Source: an uncultured Eubacteriales bacterium
GTDB taxonomy: Bacteria; Bacillota; Clostridia; Oscillospirales; CAG-272
Direction: 5' to 3'
Length of the DNA: 64,000 nt
NCBI GenBank assembly: GCA_934394585.1
Contig: CAKRQU010000006.1
Coordinates: forward strand, 16,107 to 80,106
Both the position numbers and the translations under genes were made by a program. The notes below the pieces were generated by a model that was given only the letters and a program-made list of their open reading frames with translations, ran no database searches and was not told the DNA's origin. Positions 1-8,242 of this stretch are shown here, in pieces (positions within the stretch are counted from its first letter, which is position 1; every line of letters starts with the position of its first letter).

Positions 1-750
1 CTCGGCGAGGACAGAGTGATTGTTTCCGATATTCCTGGAACCACGCGCGACGCGATAGATACAAAGGTGGAAAACGAATACGGAAAATATACATTCATCG
101 ATACGGCGGGAATAAGACGCCAGAAAAAAGTCATCGACAGAGTGGAAAAATACAGCGTTTTGCGCTCGCATTCCGCTGTGGAACGCGCCGATGTCTGCCT
201 GATCATGATAGATGCCTCCGAGGGAATAACGGAGCAGGACGAGAAAATAGCGGGACTTTCACACGAGGCGGGAAAAGCCGCAATAATCGTGGTGAATAAA
301 TGGGACCTGATAGAAAAGGACAATTCATCCGTGAAGAAATTCACGGATGATATAAGAGAGGCTCTCTCGTATATGCCTTATGCGCCGATACTTTTCGTTT
401 CGGCAAAAACAGGGCAGCGCATACCGAAGCTTTTTGAGCATATAAATTACGTGAACGAGCAGGCTTGCCTGCGCATATCCACAGGTATGCTGAACGATGT
501 GCTCAACGATGCCGTCACGCGCGTACAGCCGCCCACTGATAAAGGTAAGCGCCTGAAAATATATTATATGACGCAGGTTTCCACAAAACCGCCCACATTT
601 GTCATTTTCGTAAACGATGCGGAGCTTTTCCATTTCTCATATCAGCGATATATAGAAAACAAGCTGCGCGAGGTATTCGGTTTTAACGGTACGCCGATAA
701 GAATAGTTGTGCGTCAGAAAGGCGACGAGCCTTATACGGGAGGCAAATAA
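1..750 (+). CDS. der: GTPase Der (EngA), C-terminal part, cut by window start
   Basis: Der is a double-GTPase needed for 50S ribosomal subunit assembly. The reading frame is open from base 1, so the N-terminal G domain lies outside the window. The visible part begins inside the second G domain: switch I/G2 around PGTTRDAID, G3 DTAGIRR, G4 NKWD and G5 SAK. The C-terminal KH-like domain that is characteristic of Der follows (KIYYMTQVSTKPPTF, ending near GTPIRIVVRQK). plsY starts 2 bases after the stop, and der-plsY adjacency is common in Firmicutes. Identification is firm; only completeness is lacking. Confidence 0.96.
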   Translation, partial: LGEDRVIVSDIPGTTRDAIDTKVENEYGKYTFIDTAGIRRQKKVIDRVEKYSVLRSHSAVERADVCLIMIDASEGITEQDEKIAGLSHEAGKAAIIVVNKWDLIEKDNSSVKKFTDDIREALSYMPYAPILFVSAKTGQRIPKLFEHINYVNEQACLRISTGMLNDVLNDAVTRVQPPTDKGKRLKIYYMTQVSTKPPTFVIFVNDAELFHFSYQRYIENKLREVFGFNGTPIRIVVRQKGDEPYTGGK

Positions 751-752
751 GT

Positions 753-1430
753 ATGAAGGAGCTTCTTACAAACGGGATTTTTCCCCTTGATGCGGGCAAT
801 CCGCGCTTCTGGCTCGGAGTTGCTTTGTGCGTGATAGTGCCTTATCTGCTCGGCAGTGTGAATTTTGCCGTGTTGCTTTCAAAATATTGCGGAAAAGACG
901 ATATACGGAATTTCGGAAGCGGGAATGCGGGCGCTACAAATATGATGCGTGTATACGGGAAAAAGCTCTCGTTTCTCACTTTTTTTCTTGATGCGCTGAA
1001 AGGTGCGCTGAGCGTATTTCTGGGGCTGATGTTTTTTCCGCTTGATACTTTTGCTTATGTATGCGCGTTTTTCTGCATGCTCGGGCACGCTTTTCCCGTA
1101 TTTTTCGGATTTCACGGCGGTAAAGGCGTTTCCACCATTGCGGGTGCGATAATAGCGCTCAATCCGATAGTGGCAGCGATACTTTGCTTCACGTTTTTCT
1201 TCATTGCTTATATGTCGAAATATGTTTCGCTCGCTTCCATGCTGACTACGATACTTTTTCCTGCGCTGAACAGGCTGATACCTTTTTATTCCGCGCCGCC
1301 GTTTTTCCTGACGAAAATGATTTTTTCTGTAATGATGCCGCTGCTTGTGGTATTTTTGCACAGAAATAATATAGAGCGGCTGTTAAACGGCACGGAAACA
1401 AAAACATTTCTGAAAAAGAGAGAAAAATAA
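753..1430 (+). CDS. plsY: Glycerol-3-phosphate acyltransferase PlsY
   Basis: PlsY is an integral membrane enzyme that acylates glycerol-3-phosphate from acyl-phosphate, the first step of phospholipid synthesis. The 225-residue protein has about five hydrophobic segments. It carries the PlsY signatures: LLGSVNFAVLLSK with GSGNAGATNMMR (phosphate-binding loop) and GHAFPVFFGFHGGKGVST (second conserved loop). It starts 2 bases after der, so it is probably translated from the same mRNA. A strong terminator follows directly. Its length is slightly above the usual ~200 residues because of a short N-terminal extension. Confidence 0.95.
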   Translation: MKELLTNGIFPLDAGNPRFWLGVALCVIVPYLLGSVNFAVLLSKYCGKDDIRNFGSGNAGATNMMRVYGKKLSFLTFFLDALKGALSVFLGLMFFPLDTFAYVCAFFCMLGHAFPVFFGFHGGKGVSTIAGAIIALNPIVAAILCFTFFFIAYMSKYVSLASMLTTILFPALNRLIPFYSAPPFFLTKMIFSVMMPLLVVFLHRNNIERLLNGTETKTFLKKREK

Positions 1431-1431
1431 A

Positions 1432-1461
1432 GCAAGGGCGACATTTGTCGCCCTTGTTTTT
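1432..1461 (+). terminator. Rho-independent terminator after plsY
   Basis: A CAAGGGCGACA / TGTCGCCCTTG stem with a 2-4 nt loop is followed by TTTTTCTTT. It ends the der-plsY transcript. It directly abuts the left arm of the intergenic element, so the element may have inserted next to, or absorbed, this terminator. Confidence 0.9.
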
Positions 1462-2224
1462 CTTTGTGCCAAGAAACAAGTGGCGCTTTTCGTAAAAGCG
1501 AGGAAAATATTTCTTTCCCCGCGAGGGGACGAAGGCGTACTTTTGCGTGACCAAAAGTACCAAAAGTACCAAAAGTCAAAAAGAGGAAGGTATTCCTCTT
1601 TTAAACACCTTCTGTGTCGCCTTGCGGCGACTCGTGCGAACATAATGCCCCGACAGTCCGACCACAGACTAAACCGGAAGTATGGATCAAATCCACGCTT
1701 AACACGGACTTTTGCTTGTTCAAGTCAGAACTAAACCTTCCCCGACTCGATGTCCATCAAGCCATGCTCGCGTAGTCGGAGTTTAGCCTATAGTGGGAAG
1801 TATGTCAAAAGCCATGGCGTGGCACCACCCACCCCGTCGAATCTGCTCGCTTTTTGCGGCATACTGTGTTCGCACGCGCGGTATGGCTGATGATACGCGG
1901 AGAGATTAACTTGAAATTTTTGATTTTGCTATATATAGCACATACTTGCCGCGCATTACTTCCTGCGGCTAACTCGACGGGGTGCGAGGTAGTTTGCAAA
2001 GGAGGGCGAGGAGCCTTCCTTTGATGACTTTTCCCGCTGACTCCGTCTCGGCGACGCCGTTCAGAGGTGGCTCCGCCACCCTGAACCCTCCTCTTGGTCA
2101 CGCAAAAGTACACCCCCGTCCCCTCGCGGGGACAAAGTAACTTTTGTTTCTTTGCCCAAAGAAAAACGAGCACGGGCGGCGACTGCCGCCCGCTTCTTTT
2201 CACGCTTTTCTTTCAAAGAAAAGC
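1456..2224 (+). repeat. Large palindromic intergenic element, copy A
   Basis: About 770 bp without a credible gene. The core (about 1571-2036) is also found at 22070-22574 and 53781-54241, all on the plus strand. Long imperfect inverted arms flank it. The left arm at about 1456-1565 (TTTCTTTGTGCCAAGAAACAA, then CCCCGCGAGGGGAC, then GTACTTTTGCGTGACCAA) is matched in reverse by the right arm at 2091-2170. Core features include a hairpin at 1579-1602, a stem at 1731-1747/1774-1786, an 11-bp long-range stem at 1830-1840/1974-1984 and a TGCTATATATAGCA palindrome near 1927-1940. Reading frames inside it (for example 1805-2203 on the minus strand) have no start signals or domains. No transposase is visible. 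It may be a MITE-like element, a large structured RNA, or both. Confidence 0.85.
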
Positions 2225-2325
2225 CTCTGTCCCCGCAGCGACAAAAGAGCACAAATAAAAATGCACGCCTTTTACGGCGTGCATCTTCTTCATAAAAGCG
2301 AGGTAAATGCTTTTAATGCGAAAAA

Positions 2326-3000
2326 TTATTTATCGAAATCGGCCTGCTTTGCGATAAACGGGACAGCGCCTATGGCAAAAGCGGCGACTGTGGTAAGAAT
2401 CGTTTCGGGAATCATGTAAACTGCATTGTACAGAACAGAATAAAGAATCGAAAGGGAAGCGCCGGAATATTTTGCCATTATAGATGCGCCTGTTTCGCCG
2501 AGCTCACCGAAGAACCAGCTTGCCCATGTTCCGTAGAAAACAGCGCCGGAAATAACATGAACGATATAGCGGCATACGCAGGCAACGAGAGCACCTATGC
2601 CCATAGCGGCAGAGGGCTTGCCTATTTTTCTGAAAAGAGAAGCAACGCCGACTACAGTATATGCGAGAACATAGTCGAGCAGGCAGATGATGATGGCTTT
2701 CCACCAGATCTGCTGGCTGTCACCGGGCATAAAGAGCGCGGAAACGGTTTTCATGCTCACGAGTATTTTGAGTATACCGAATACGAGAGCCGAACCGAAT
2801 CCCCATTTTGCTCCGTAGAGATAACCGATGAGTACGAGCGGGAGCATGGAAAGAACTGTCACACTGCCGCCGAAAGGCGATTCGTAGATGACGGCAAAAG
2901 TAAGCACTATGGCTATGGCGATAAGCATAGCGCAGGTTACGAGCTTTCTCAGTCTGCTGCTCCTGTCGCTGAAGCTTGTTTTCAATTTTTCATTTGACAT
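2326..3000 (-). CDS. thiT: Thiamine ECF transporter S component ThiT
   Basis: ThiT is the membrane substrate-binding subunit that captures thiamine for an energy-coupling factor transporter. The protein has 224 residues and about six hydrophobic segments. Family features include GSVTVLSMLPLVLIGYLYGAKWGF in the first half and CRYIVHVISGAVFYGTWAS, a region like the conserved R...H.ISG of ThiT, in the second. The start was chosen at MSNEKLK because a GGAGG lies a few bases upstream; an in-frame extension to 3102 would run into the leader terminator. It sits behind a TPP riboswitch, which independently supports thiamine as substrate. No ATPase is adjacent, so it must share an ECF module (candidate at 45.8-48.4 kb). 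Confidence 0.93.
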   Translation of the reverse strand: MSNEKLKTSFSDRSSRLRKLVTCAMLIAIAIVLTFAVIYESPFGGSVTVLSMLPLVLIGYLYGAKWGFGSALVFGILKILVSMKTVSALFMPGDSQQIWWKAIIICLLDYVLAYTVVGVASLFRKIGKPSAAMGIGALVACVCRYIVHVISGAVFYGTWASWFFGELGETGASIMAKYSGASLSILYSVLYNAVYMIPETILTTVAAFAIGAVPFIAKQADFDK

Positions 3001-3013
3001 AATGAAAAACCTC

Positions 3014-3052
3014 CAAAAAAAATAAAAATACCGCAGATATACATCGCGGTAT
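3014..3052 (-). terminator. Regulatory terminator of the TPP riboswitch
   Basis: Read on the minus strand, an ACCGC...GCGGT hairpin is followed by ATTTTTATTTTTTTT just before the thiT ribosome binding site. Its position between the aptamer and the gene indicates control by premature termination when TPP is bound. Confidence 0.8.
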
Positions 3053-3079
3053 AAAAAGAGATATTGCAAGTATCTTAAT

Positions 3080-3165
3080 CTTCCTACGATGGCATTATCC
3101 ATATCAGGTAAAAGGGTTTTCGGATAACATCCTCATCTCAGCCGATAATATCAGCGCCCCTGATT
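3080..3165 (-). promoter_or_regulatory. TPP riboswitch (THI element)
   Basis: On the minus strand the aptamer reads AGGGGCGCTGA, then CTGAGA, then ACCTGAT, GGATAATGCC and CGTAGGAA. These are the conserved blocks of the thiamine pyrophosphate aptamer in the correct order and spacing. It lies in the thiT leader and is followed by an intrinsic terminator, so the expected output is repression when TPP is plentiful. Confidence 0.95.
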
Positions 3166-3187
3166 ATATATTTTGCGGTTCGCATAT

Positions 3188-3216
3188 ATAATAATATGAA
3201 AAAAGCGATTTGTCAA
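3188..3216 (-). promoter_or_regulatory. Sigma-A promoter for the TPP riboswitch/thiT
   Basis: On the minus strand there is TTGACA, a 17-base spacer and TATTAT. The expected start of transcription is just upstream of the aptamer. Confidence 0.8.
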
Positions 3217-3343
3217 CCGTTTTTTATGAAAAAAACATGAAAAACAGTATTTTTTTGCCGACAGTGTTTTGGCATATCGGGGGCAAAAGTGACAAAAACA
3301 GCGTTTGTTAATAAAAAGTTCACAAATAAATTTTCAAAAACCC

Positions 3344-3372
3344 TTGACAAAACAAGGAAGAAGTGATAGATT
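3344..3372 (+). promoter_or_regulatory. Sigma-A promoter of the hrcA heat-shock operon
   Basis: TTGACA at 3344-3349, a 17-base spacer, then TAGATT at 3367-3372. The CIRCE operator begins about 10 bases downstream, overlapping the expected transcription start. Confidence 0.75.
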
Positions 3373-3382
3373 TATACTGTAA

Positions 3383-3409
3383 TTAGCACTTGGACATTAC
3401 GAGTGCTAA
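3383..3409 (+). promoter_or_regulatory. CIRCE operator (HrcA binding site)
   Basis: TTAGCACTT-N9-GAGTGCTAA. The consensus is TTAGCACTC-N9-GAGTGCTAA, so only one position of the left half deviates. It lies between the promoter and hrcA and indicates HrcA autoregulation of the whole chaperone operon. Confidence 0.95.
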
Positions 3410-3435
3410 AAGCAAAAGGCAAGGAGGTGCGGAAA

Positions 3436-4515
3436 ATGGATGGCAATCTCCCGATAGGAGGAGAGCTGAGCGACCGTAAAAAGCTGATACTTCGCAGCAT
3501 AGTGGAATCTCATGTTTCCAGCGGCGAGCCTGTCGGTTCCAAAACGATAATGACGCTTTCCGGTATACCTTTTTCCTCCGCCACGATACGGAGCGAAATG
3601 GCAGAGCTGGAGGCTCTCGGTTATCTTGAGCAGCCGCACACATCCGCCGGCAGAATCCCCACCACGCTGGGCTACCGCTTTTATGTGGACAGTCTGATGG
3701 AGGATTACAAGCTGACTGCTTCGGAAATACTGAAGCTGAACAACCTGCTGAAAAACAGGGTAGGCGAGCTGGACGGAATACTCCGTTCCGCTTCCAGACT
3801 GATAACATCGCTCACAAATTATTCCACCGTTTCGATAAAGGCGGGCGATACGGACACCGTGGTTTCGGAATTTTCCGCAATGTATCTCGATGCGCACAAC
3901 TATCTGATAGTGATGCGCATGCCGGACGGCAAGGTCAAAACCTGCCACATACGTTCCGACGAAGAAATACCCGAGGAAGCGATAAACGATTTTGCCTCGC
4001 TCCTGAATAAAAACGTAGCCGGCATTCCGTATACTATGATAACGCTGCCTATGATGATGCGCATAGAAAACGGAATGGGCGAATACGGACACATCGTTTC
4101 GGACGCCATAAAATCCATATACAGCGAGCTTGGCGGCGGCGAAACGGAGGTTCATTTTGAGGGCGTGGACAAATTGCTCGAATATCCGGAATTTTCAAAT
4201 GTCGGTCAGATGAAAAAGATATTCGATATGCTGGAGAAAAAGAACGACATAGTCGGTATGCTTTCACGTGCGGACAATGACAAAGTAAACATTTTCATCG
4301 ACGATGAAAATGACAATCTCGCGGACAATTCGGCGCTGGTTTTCAAAAAATTCAAAGTCGGCGGCAAGGTTGTGGGCGCGATAGGCGTTTTCGGACCGAG
4401 CAGAATGGATTATTCACGCGTGGTTTCCACTATAGAATATCTGGCAGGCGAGATTTCATCGCTCGCGGGAGAATCGCTCCTGACAGACGGTACGGAGCAC
4501 AAGGACAATAATTAG
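3436..4515 (+). CDS. hrcA: Heat-inducible transcription repressor HrcA
   Basis: HrcA binds CIRCE as a dimer, assisted by GroE chaperonin in other Firmicutes, and represses heat-shock genes. The 359-residue protein has an N-terminal winged helix (LSDRKKLILRSIVESHV through SSATIRSEMAELEALGYLEQPHTSAGRIPTTLGY). A GAF-like dimerisation region and the C-terminal block IGVFGPSRMDYSRVVSTIEYLA follow. The ATG at 3436 has AAGGAGGT at ideal spacing; an upstream in-frame start at 3403 would overlap CIRCE. It is first in the operon, with grpE 26 bases downstream. Confidence 0.96.
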   Translation: MDGNLPIGGELSDRKKLILRSIVESHVSSGEPVGSKTIMTLSGIPFSSATIRSEMAELEALGYLEQPHTSAGRIPTTLGYRFYVDSLMEDYKLTASEILKLNNLLKNRVGELDGILRSASRLITSLTNYSTVSIKAGDTDTVVSEFSAMYLDAHNYLIVMRMPDGKVKTCHIRSDEEIPEEAINDFASLLNKNVAGIPYTMITLPMMMRIENGMGEYGHIVSDAIKSIYSELGGGETEVHFEGVDKLLEYPEFSNVGQMKKIFDMLEKKNDIVGMLSRADNDKVNIFIDDENDNLADNSALVFKKFKVGGKVVGAIGVFGPSRMDYSRVVSTIEYLAGEISSLAGESLLTDGTEHKDNN

Positions 4516-4541
4516 CATAAAATTCGGAGGTATAAATAAAA

Positions 4542-5111
4542 ATGACAGAGGAAACAAAGGCAAAGGCGGCTGAGGCGGAAACCGAAGAAGCGAAAGCGGA
4601 AGCGGCTGAACCCGAAACCGAAGCGAAGCCAGACAAGATTTCAAAGCTGAAGAGCGAAAACAAGACGCTCGCACAGGAAAACGAAAAGCTGAAAAAGGAG
4701 CTTGCCGAAAGCTCGGACAAATATCTGCGTATGCTTGCCGAATATGATAATTTCAGGCGCAGAACGCAGAAAGAAAAAGACGGCATTTATGCCGACGCTT
4801 ACGAAAGCGCTCTTTCGGCTGTGCTTCCCGTGGCGGATAATCTGGAAAGAGCGGCGCTTTGCTCCGACGGCGAAAGCCTCGCGGACGGCGTAAAAATGAT
4901 AATAAAGCAGTTTTCCGAGGCTCTCGGAAAGCTGGGAATAGAAGCCTACGGCGAGCGCGGCGAAGCATTTGACCCCGTTATTCACAACGCGGTGATGCAG
5001 ATAGCCGACGATGAGCTGGGCGAAAATACTGTAGCCGAGGTTTTGCAGAAAGGCTACAAAAAAGGCGATAAGATACTGCGTCACGCAGTGGTCAAAGTCG
5101 CAAACGTATAA
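4542..5111 (+). CDS. grpE: Nucleotide exchange factor GrpE
   Basis: GrpE releases ADP from DnaK. The protein has 189 residues. Its first ~40 residues are acidic and Ala/Glu-rich and probably disordered. A long coiled coil follows (SKLKSENKTLAQENEKLKKEL), then the GrpE core with YDNFRRRTQKEK and FDPVIHNAVMQ and a C-terminal beta domain ending GDKILRHAVVKVA. An RBS (GGAGG) precedes the start. It is the second gene of the heat-shock operon. Confidence 0.95.
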   Translation: MTEETKAKAAEAETEEAKAEAAEPETEAKPDKISKLKSENKTLAQENEKLKKELAESSDKYLRMLAEYDNFRRRTQKEKDGIYADAYESALSAVLPVADNLERAALCSDGESLADGVKMIIKQFSEALGKLGIEAYGERGEAFDPVIHNAVMQIADDELGENTVAEVLQKGYKKGDKILRHAVVKVANV

Positions 5112-5179
5112 GCTTTCCCGCTTATGCGTATATAAATAACGAAAACAAAAAACTTTATATAAATCGGAGGTAACATATT

Positions 5180-7015
5180 ATGGCTAAAATTATAGGTATT
5201 GACCTTGGTACAACAAATTCATGCGTAGCGGTTTACGAGGGCGGCGAACCCGTGGTTATCACAAACCCCGAAGGCTCGAGAACAACTCCTTCCGTAGTTG
5301 CATTTTCCAAGACAGGCGAAAGAATAATCGGTCAGGTGGCAAAAAGACAGGCTATCACAAATCCGGACAGAACAATAATGAGCATAAAGCGCGAAATGGG
5401 CACAAATTACACCGTTGAAATCGACGGCAAGAAATATACGCCCCAGGAAATTTCCGCTATGATTCTGAAAAAGCTCAAGGACGATGCGGAGGCTTATCTC
5501 GGCACGCCCGTAACACAGGCTGTAATCACAGTCCCCGCTTACTTCTCCGACGCACAAAGACAGGCTACAAAGGATGCCGGCAAGATAGCGGGACTCGAAG
5601 TTCTCCGTATCATAAACGAGCCGACAGCCGCAGCTCTCGCTTACGGCGTGGACAAAGACCCGAAGGAACAGAAGGTTATGATTTATGACCTCGGCGGCGG
5701 TACATTCGATGTTTCCATACTCGAAATATCCGACGGCGTATTTGAAGTTCTTTCCACAAACGGTAATACAAGACTCGGCGGCGATGATTTCGATAACAGA
5801 GTGATTGACTGGATCGCCGACAAATTCGCAAAAGAAAACGGCGGCATAGATCTGCGCAAAGACAAGATGGCTCTCCAGAGATTGAAGGAAGCCGCAGAAA
5901 AGGCTAAAATAGAGCTTTCCGGCATGATGAGCGCAAATATCAATCTGCCTTTCATCACAGCCGATGCTACAGGCGCAAAGCACTTTGACGCAACACTTAC
6001 ACGTGCCGAATTCGACAGAATCACGGCAGACCTCGTAGAGGCTACCATGACCCCTGTAAAGAATGCTCTCCGCGATGCAAATCTCACATCGGCACAGATC
6101 GATAAAGTACTGCTCGTAGGCGGTTCCACGAGAATTCCCGCAGTTCAGGAAGCTATACGCTCGTTCACGGGCAAGGAACCTTTCAAGGGCATCAACCCCG
6201 ATGAATGCGTTGCCATCGGTGCGGCTGTTCAGGCGGGCGTGCTCGGCGGCGATGTAAAGGATCTGCTCCTTCTCGACGTAACTCCGCTTTCACTCGGTAT
6301 CGAAACCCTCGGCGGTATATGCACAAAGATAATCGACAGAAACACGACCATTCCTGTAAAGAAATCTCAGGTATTCTCGACGGCTGCAGACGGTCAGACT
6401 TCCGTTGAAATTCACGTGCTCCAGGGCGAACGTGAGATGGCTGCCGCAAATACCACGCTCGGCAGATTCTCGCTCGACGGTATCCCCGCAGCACCCCGCG
6501 GCGTTCCTCAGATCGAAGTTACATTCGATATCGACGCAAACGGCATAGTGAATGTTTACGCTACGGATAAAGGCACCGGCAAGGAACAGCACATCACAAT
6601 CACTTCTTCCTCCAATATGAGCAAGGAAGACATAGACCGCGCCGTAAAGGATGCGGAGAAATATGCCGAAGAGGACAAGAAGCTCAAGGACGCCGTAGAA
6701 ACAAAGAATCAGGCAGAGGCGCTCATATTCCAGAGTGAAAAGACGCTCGCAGAGCTTGGCGACAAGGTAAGCGAGGATGAAAAGGCAACCGTGAACGCAG
6801 AGCTGGCTAACCTCAAGGAAGCCGTAAAGGGCAACGACACCGAAGCCATCAAGAAGGCTATGGACGCTTTCCGCGAGAAATTCTATGCGCTTTCCGAAAA
6901 GCTTTACAAAGCGCAGGCGGAAGCACAGGGCGCGGCAGGTGCCGACGGTGCGCAGGGAGCAGCCGGAACTCAGAATGACGACGGAAGTTTCAATGCCGAA
7001 TATAAAGAAAAATAA
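5180..7015 (+). CDS. dnaK: Chaperone DnaK (Hsp70)
   Basis: DnaK is the ATP-dependent chaperone. The nucleotide-binding domain starts with IGIDLGTTNSCVAV and contains IYDLGGGTFDVSIL and the VLLVGGSTRIPAVQ motif. The linker DVKDLLLLDVTPLSLGIE leads into the substrate-binding domain and a C-terminal helical lid. The protein has 611 residues, normal for Gram-positive DnaK, which lacks a short segment of the nucleotide-binding domain found in Gram-negative DnaK. The tail is rich in Ala, Gly and Gln. A good RBS (CGGAGGT) lies upstream. Confidence 0.98.
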   Translation: MAKIIGIDLGTTNSCVAVYEGGEPVVITNPEGSRTTPSVVAFSKTGERIIGQVAKRQAITNPDRTIMSIKREMGTNYTVEIDGKKYTPQEISAMILKKLKDDAEAYLGTPVTQAVITVPAYFSDAQRQATKDAGKIAGLEVLRIINEPTAAALAYGVDKDPKEQKVMIYDLGGGTFDVSILEISDGVFEVLSTNGNTRLGGDDFDNRVIDWIADKFAKENGGIDLRKDKMALQRLKEAAEKAKIELSGMMSANINLPFITADATGAKHFDATLTRAEFDRITADLVEATMTPVKNALRDANLTSAQIDKVLLVGGSTRIPAVQEAIRSFTGKEPFKGINPDECVAIGAAVQAGVLGGDVKDLLLLDVTPLSLGIETLGGICTKIIDRNTTIPVKKSQVFSTAADGQTSVEIHVLQGEREMAAANTTLGRFSLDGIPAAPRGVPQIEVTFDIDANGIVNVYATDKGTGKEQHITITSSSNMSKEDIDRAVKDAEKYAEEDKKLKDAVETKNQAEALIFQSEKTLAELGDKVSEDEKATVNAELANLKEAVKGNDTEAIKKAMDAFREKFYALSEKLYKAQAEAQGAAGADGAQGAAGTQNDDGSFNAEYKEK

Positions 7016-7030
7016 TATAAACTGCACCTG

Positions 7031-7063
7031 TAAGGGCGGGCATTGTGTCCGCCCTTATCGGGG
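7031..7063 (+). terminator. Hairpin between dnaK and dnaJ (partial terminator or processing site)
   Basis: AAGGGCGG...CCGCCCTT forms an 8-bp GC-rich stem, followed a few bases later by GGGGTTTTA. The U-run is weak, so it may lower dnaJ transcription relative to dnaK or stabilise the upstream mRNA rather than terminate fully. Confidence 0.6.
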
Positions 7064-7108
7064 TTTTATACAGTTTGCTTCATGCAGTTTATATACAGAG
7101 GTACTTAA

Positions 7109-8242
7109 ATGAGAGATTATTATGAGATTCTCGGAGTTGCAAAGACTGCGAGCGATGACGAAATAAAAAAGGCTTACCGTGCGCTTGCCAAAAAGTATCA
7201 TCCGGATATGAATCCCGGCGACAAGGACGCGGAAGCGAAATTCAAGGAGATAAATCAGGCTTACGCCGTTCTTTCCGATCCCGATAAAAAGGCGAAATAC
7301 GACCAGTACGGTCCCGAAGCCGCAGAAGGCAATTTCAGCGGCGGCGGAGCGGGCTTCGGCGGATTTGACGGCTTTGATATCTCCGATATTTTCTCCGATA
7401 TGTTCGGCGGCGGTTTCGGCGGCGGCTCGAGAAGAACGAGGACAGGACCGGAGCGCGGCGACGATTTGCTTTCACGCATATATATTTCCTTTGAGGAAGC
7501 GGCTTTCGGCTGTAAAAAAGATGTGAAATATCAGCGCGTGGAGCGTTGCTCCGAGTGCGGCGGCACAGGCGCGGCAAAGGGAACCACACCGAAGGTTTGT
7601 TCCAAATGCGGCGGCACGGGACAGATAAAGACGCAGCAGAAAACGCCTTTCGGCGTATTTCAGACTTCTCATGTCTGCGACGCCTGCGGCGGCAAAGGCA
7701 CTGTGATAACCGACCCGTGCAAGGCATGCAAGGGTGCGGGACTCAAAACCGTATCGAAAACGCTGGAGGTTTCCATTCCCGCGGGTATTGACAACGGTCA
7801 GAAAATAGCCCTGCGCGGCATGGGCAACTGCGGACGTAACAATGGACCGACAGGCGACCTTTATATTTCCGTGCAGGTAAGACCGCATCCGATATTCGAG
7901 CGCAACGGTTTCAATATATATTGCGAAATACCGATAACATTCCCGGAGGCGGCTCTCGGCGCGGAGCTGAGAGTGCCCACTCTTGAGGGCGAAACGACGT
8001 ATACCATACCCGAAGGTACGCAGACGGGCAAATCCTTTACCATAAAAGGCAAAGGCATCCCCTACAGCAACGGAAAGGGAAGAGGCGATCTCGTTTTCAA
8101 AGTGACGGTGGAAGTACCGAAAGGCATGAACGAGGAGCAGAAAGATGCTCTGCGTAAATTTGCCGCGGCATGCGGAAACGGAAATTACACAAAGAAAGAG
8201 AGCTTTTTCTCAAAAATTTTCGGGAAGGACAATAAAAAGTGA
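7109..8242 (+). CDS. dnaJ: Co-chaperone DnaJ (Hsp40)
   Basis: DnaJ stimulates DnaK ATPase and delivers clients. The 377-residue class I protein has an N-terminal J domain with the HPD motif (KYHPDMNPG). It then has a Gly/Phe-rich linker (about residues 75-110) and four CXXCXGXG zinc-binding repeats (CSECGGTG, CSKCGGTG, CDACGGKG, CKACKGAG), followed by the C-terminal client-binding domains. Its stop overlaps the start of prmA. Confidence 0.97.
   Translation: MRDYYEILGVAKTASDDEIKKAYRALAKKYHPDMNPGDKDAEAKFKEINQAYAVLSDPDKKAKYDQYGPEAAEGNFSGGGAGFGGFDGFDISDIFSDMFGGGFGGGSRRTRTGPERGDDLLSRIYISFEEAAFGCKKDVKYQRVERCSECGGTGAAKGTTPKVCSKCGGTGQIKTQQKTPFGVFQTSHVCDACGGKGTVITDPCKACKGAGLKTVSKTLEVSIPAGIDNGQKIALRGMGNCGRNNGPTGDLYISVQVRPHPIFERNGFNIYCEIPITFPEAALGAELRVPTLEGETTYTIPEGTQTGKSFTIKGKGIPYSNGKGRGDLVFKVTVEVPKGMNEEQKDALRKFAAACGNGNYTKKESFFSKIFGKDNKK

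Noticed and set aside
1571..2036. Element core considered as a group II intron or HEARO-type RNA
   Set aside because: I could not find a domain V-like hairpin, a reverse transcriptase or an HNH/IscB gene beside any of the three copies.
1805..2203. Minus-strand open frame in element copy A, with similar frames at 22329-22667 and 54095-54490
   Set aside because: The shared peptide (GKSHQRKAPRPPLQTTSHPVEL) is explained by DNA identity of the core. The frames end at different places, have no ribosome binding sites and are broken by indels between copies. Frames of this kind are a likely source of spurious hypothetical proteins.
3403..3435. Upstream start for HrcA
   Set aside because: It would begin inside the CIRCE operator and lacks a Shine-Dalgarno site, whereas ATG 3436 has AAGGAGGT.
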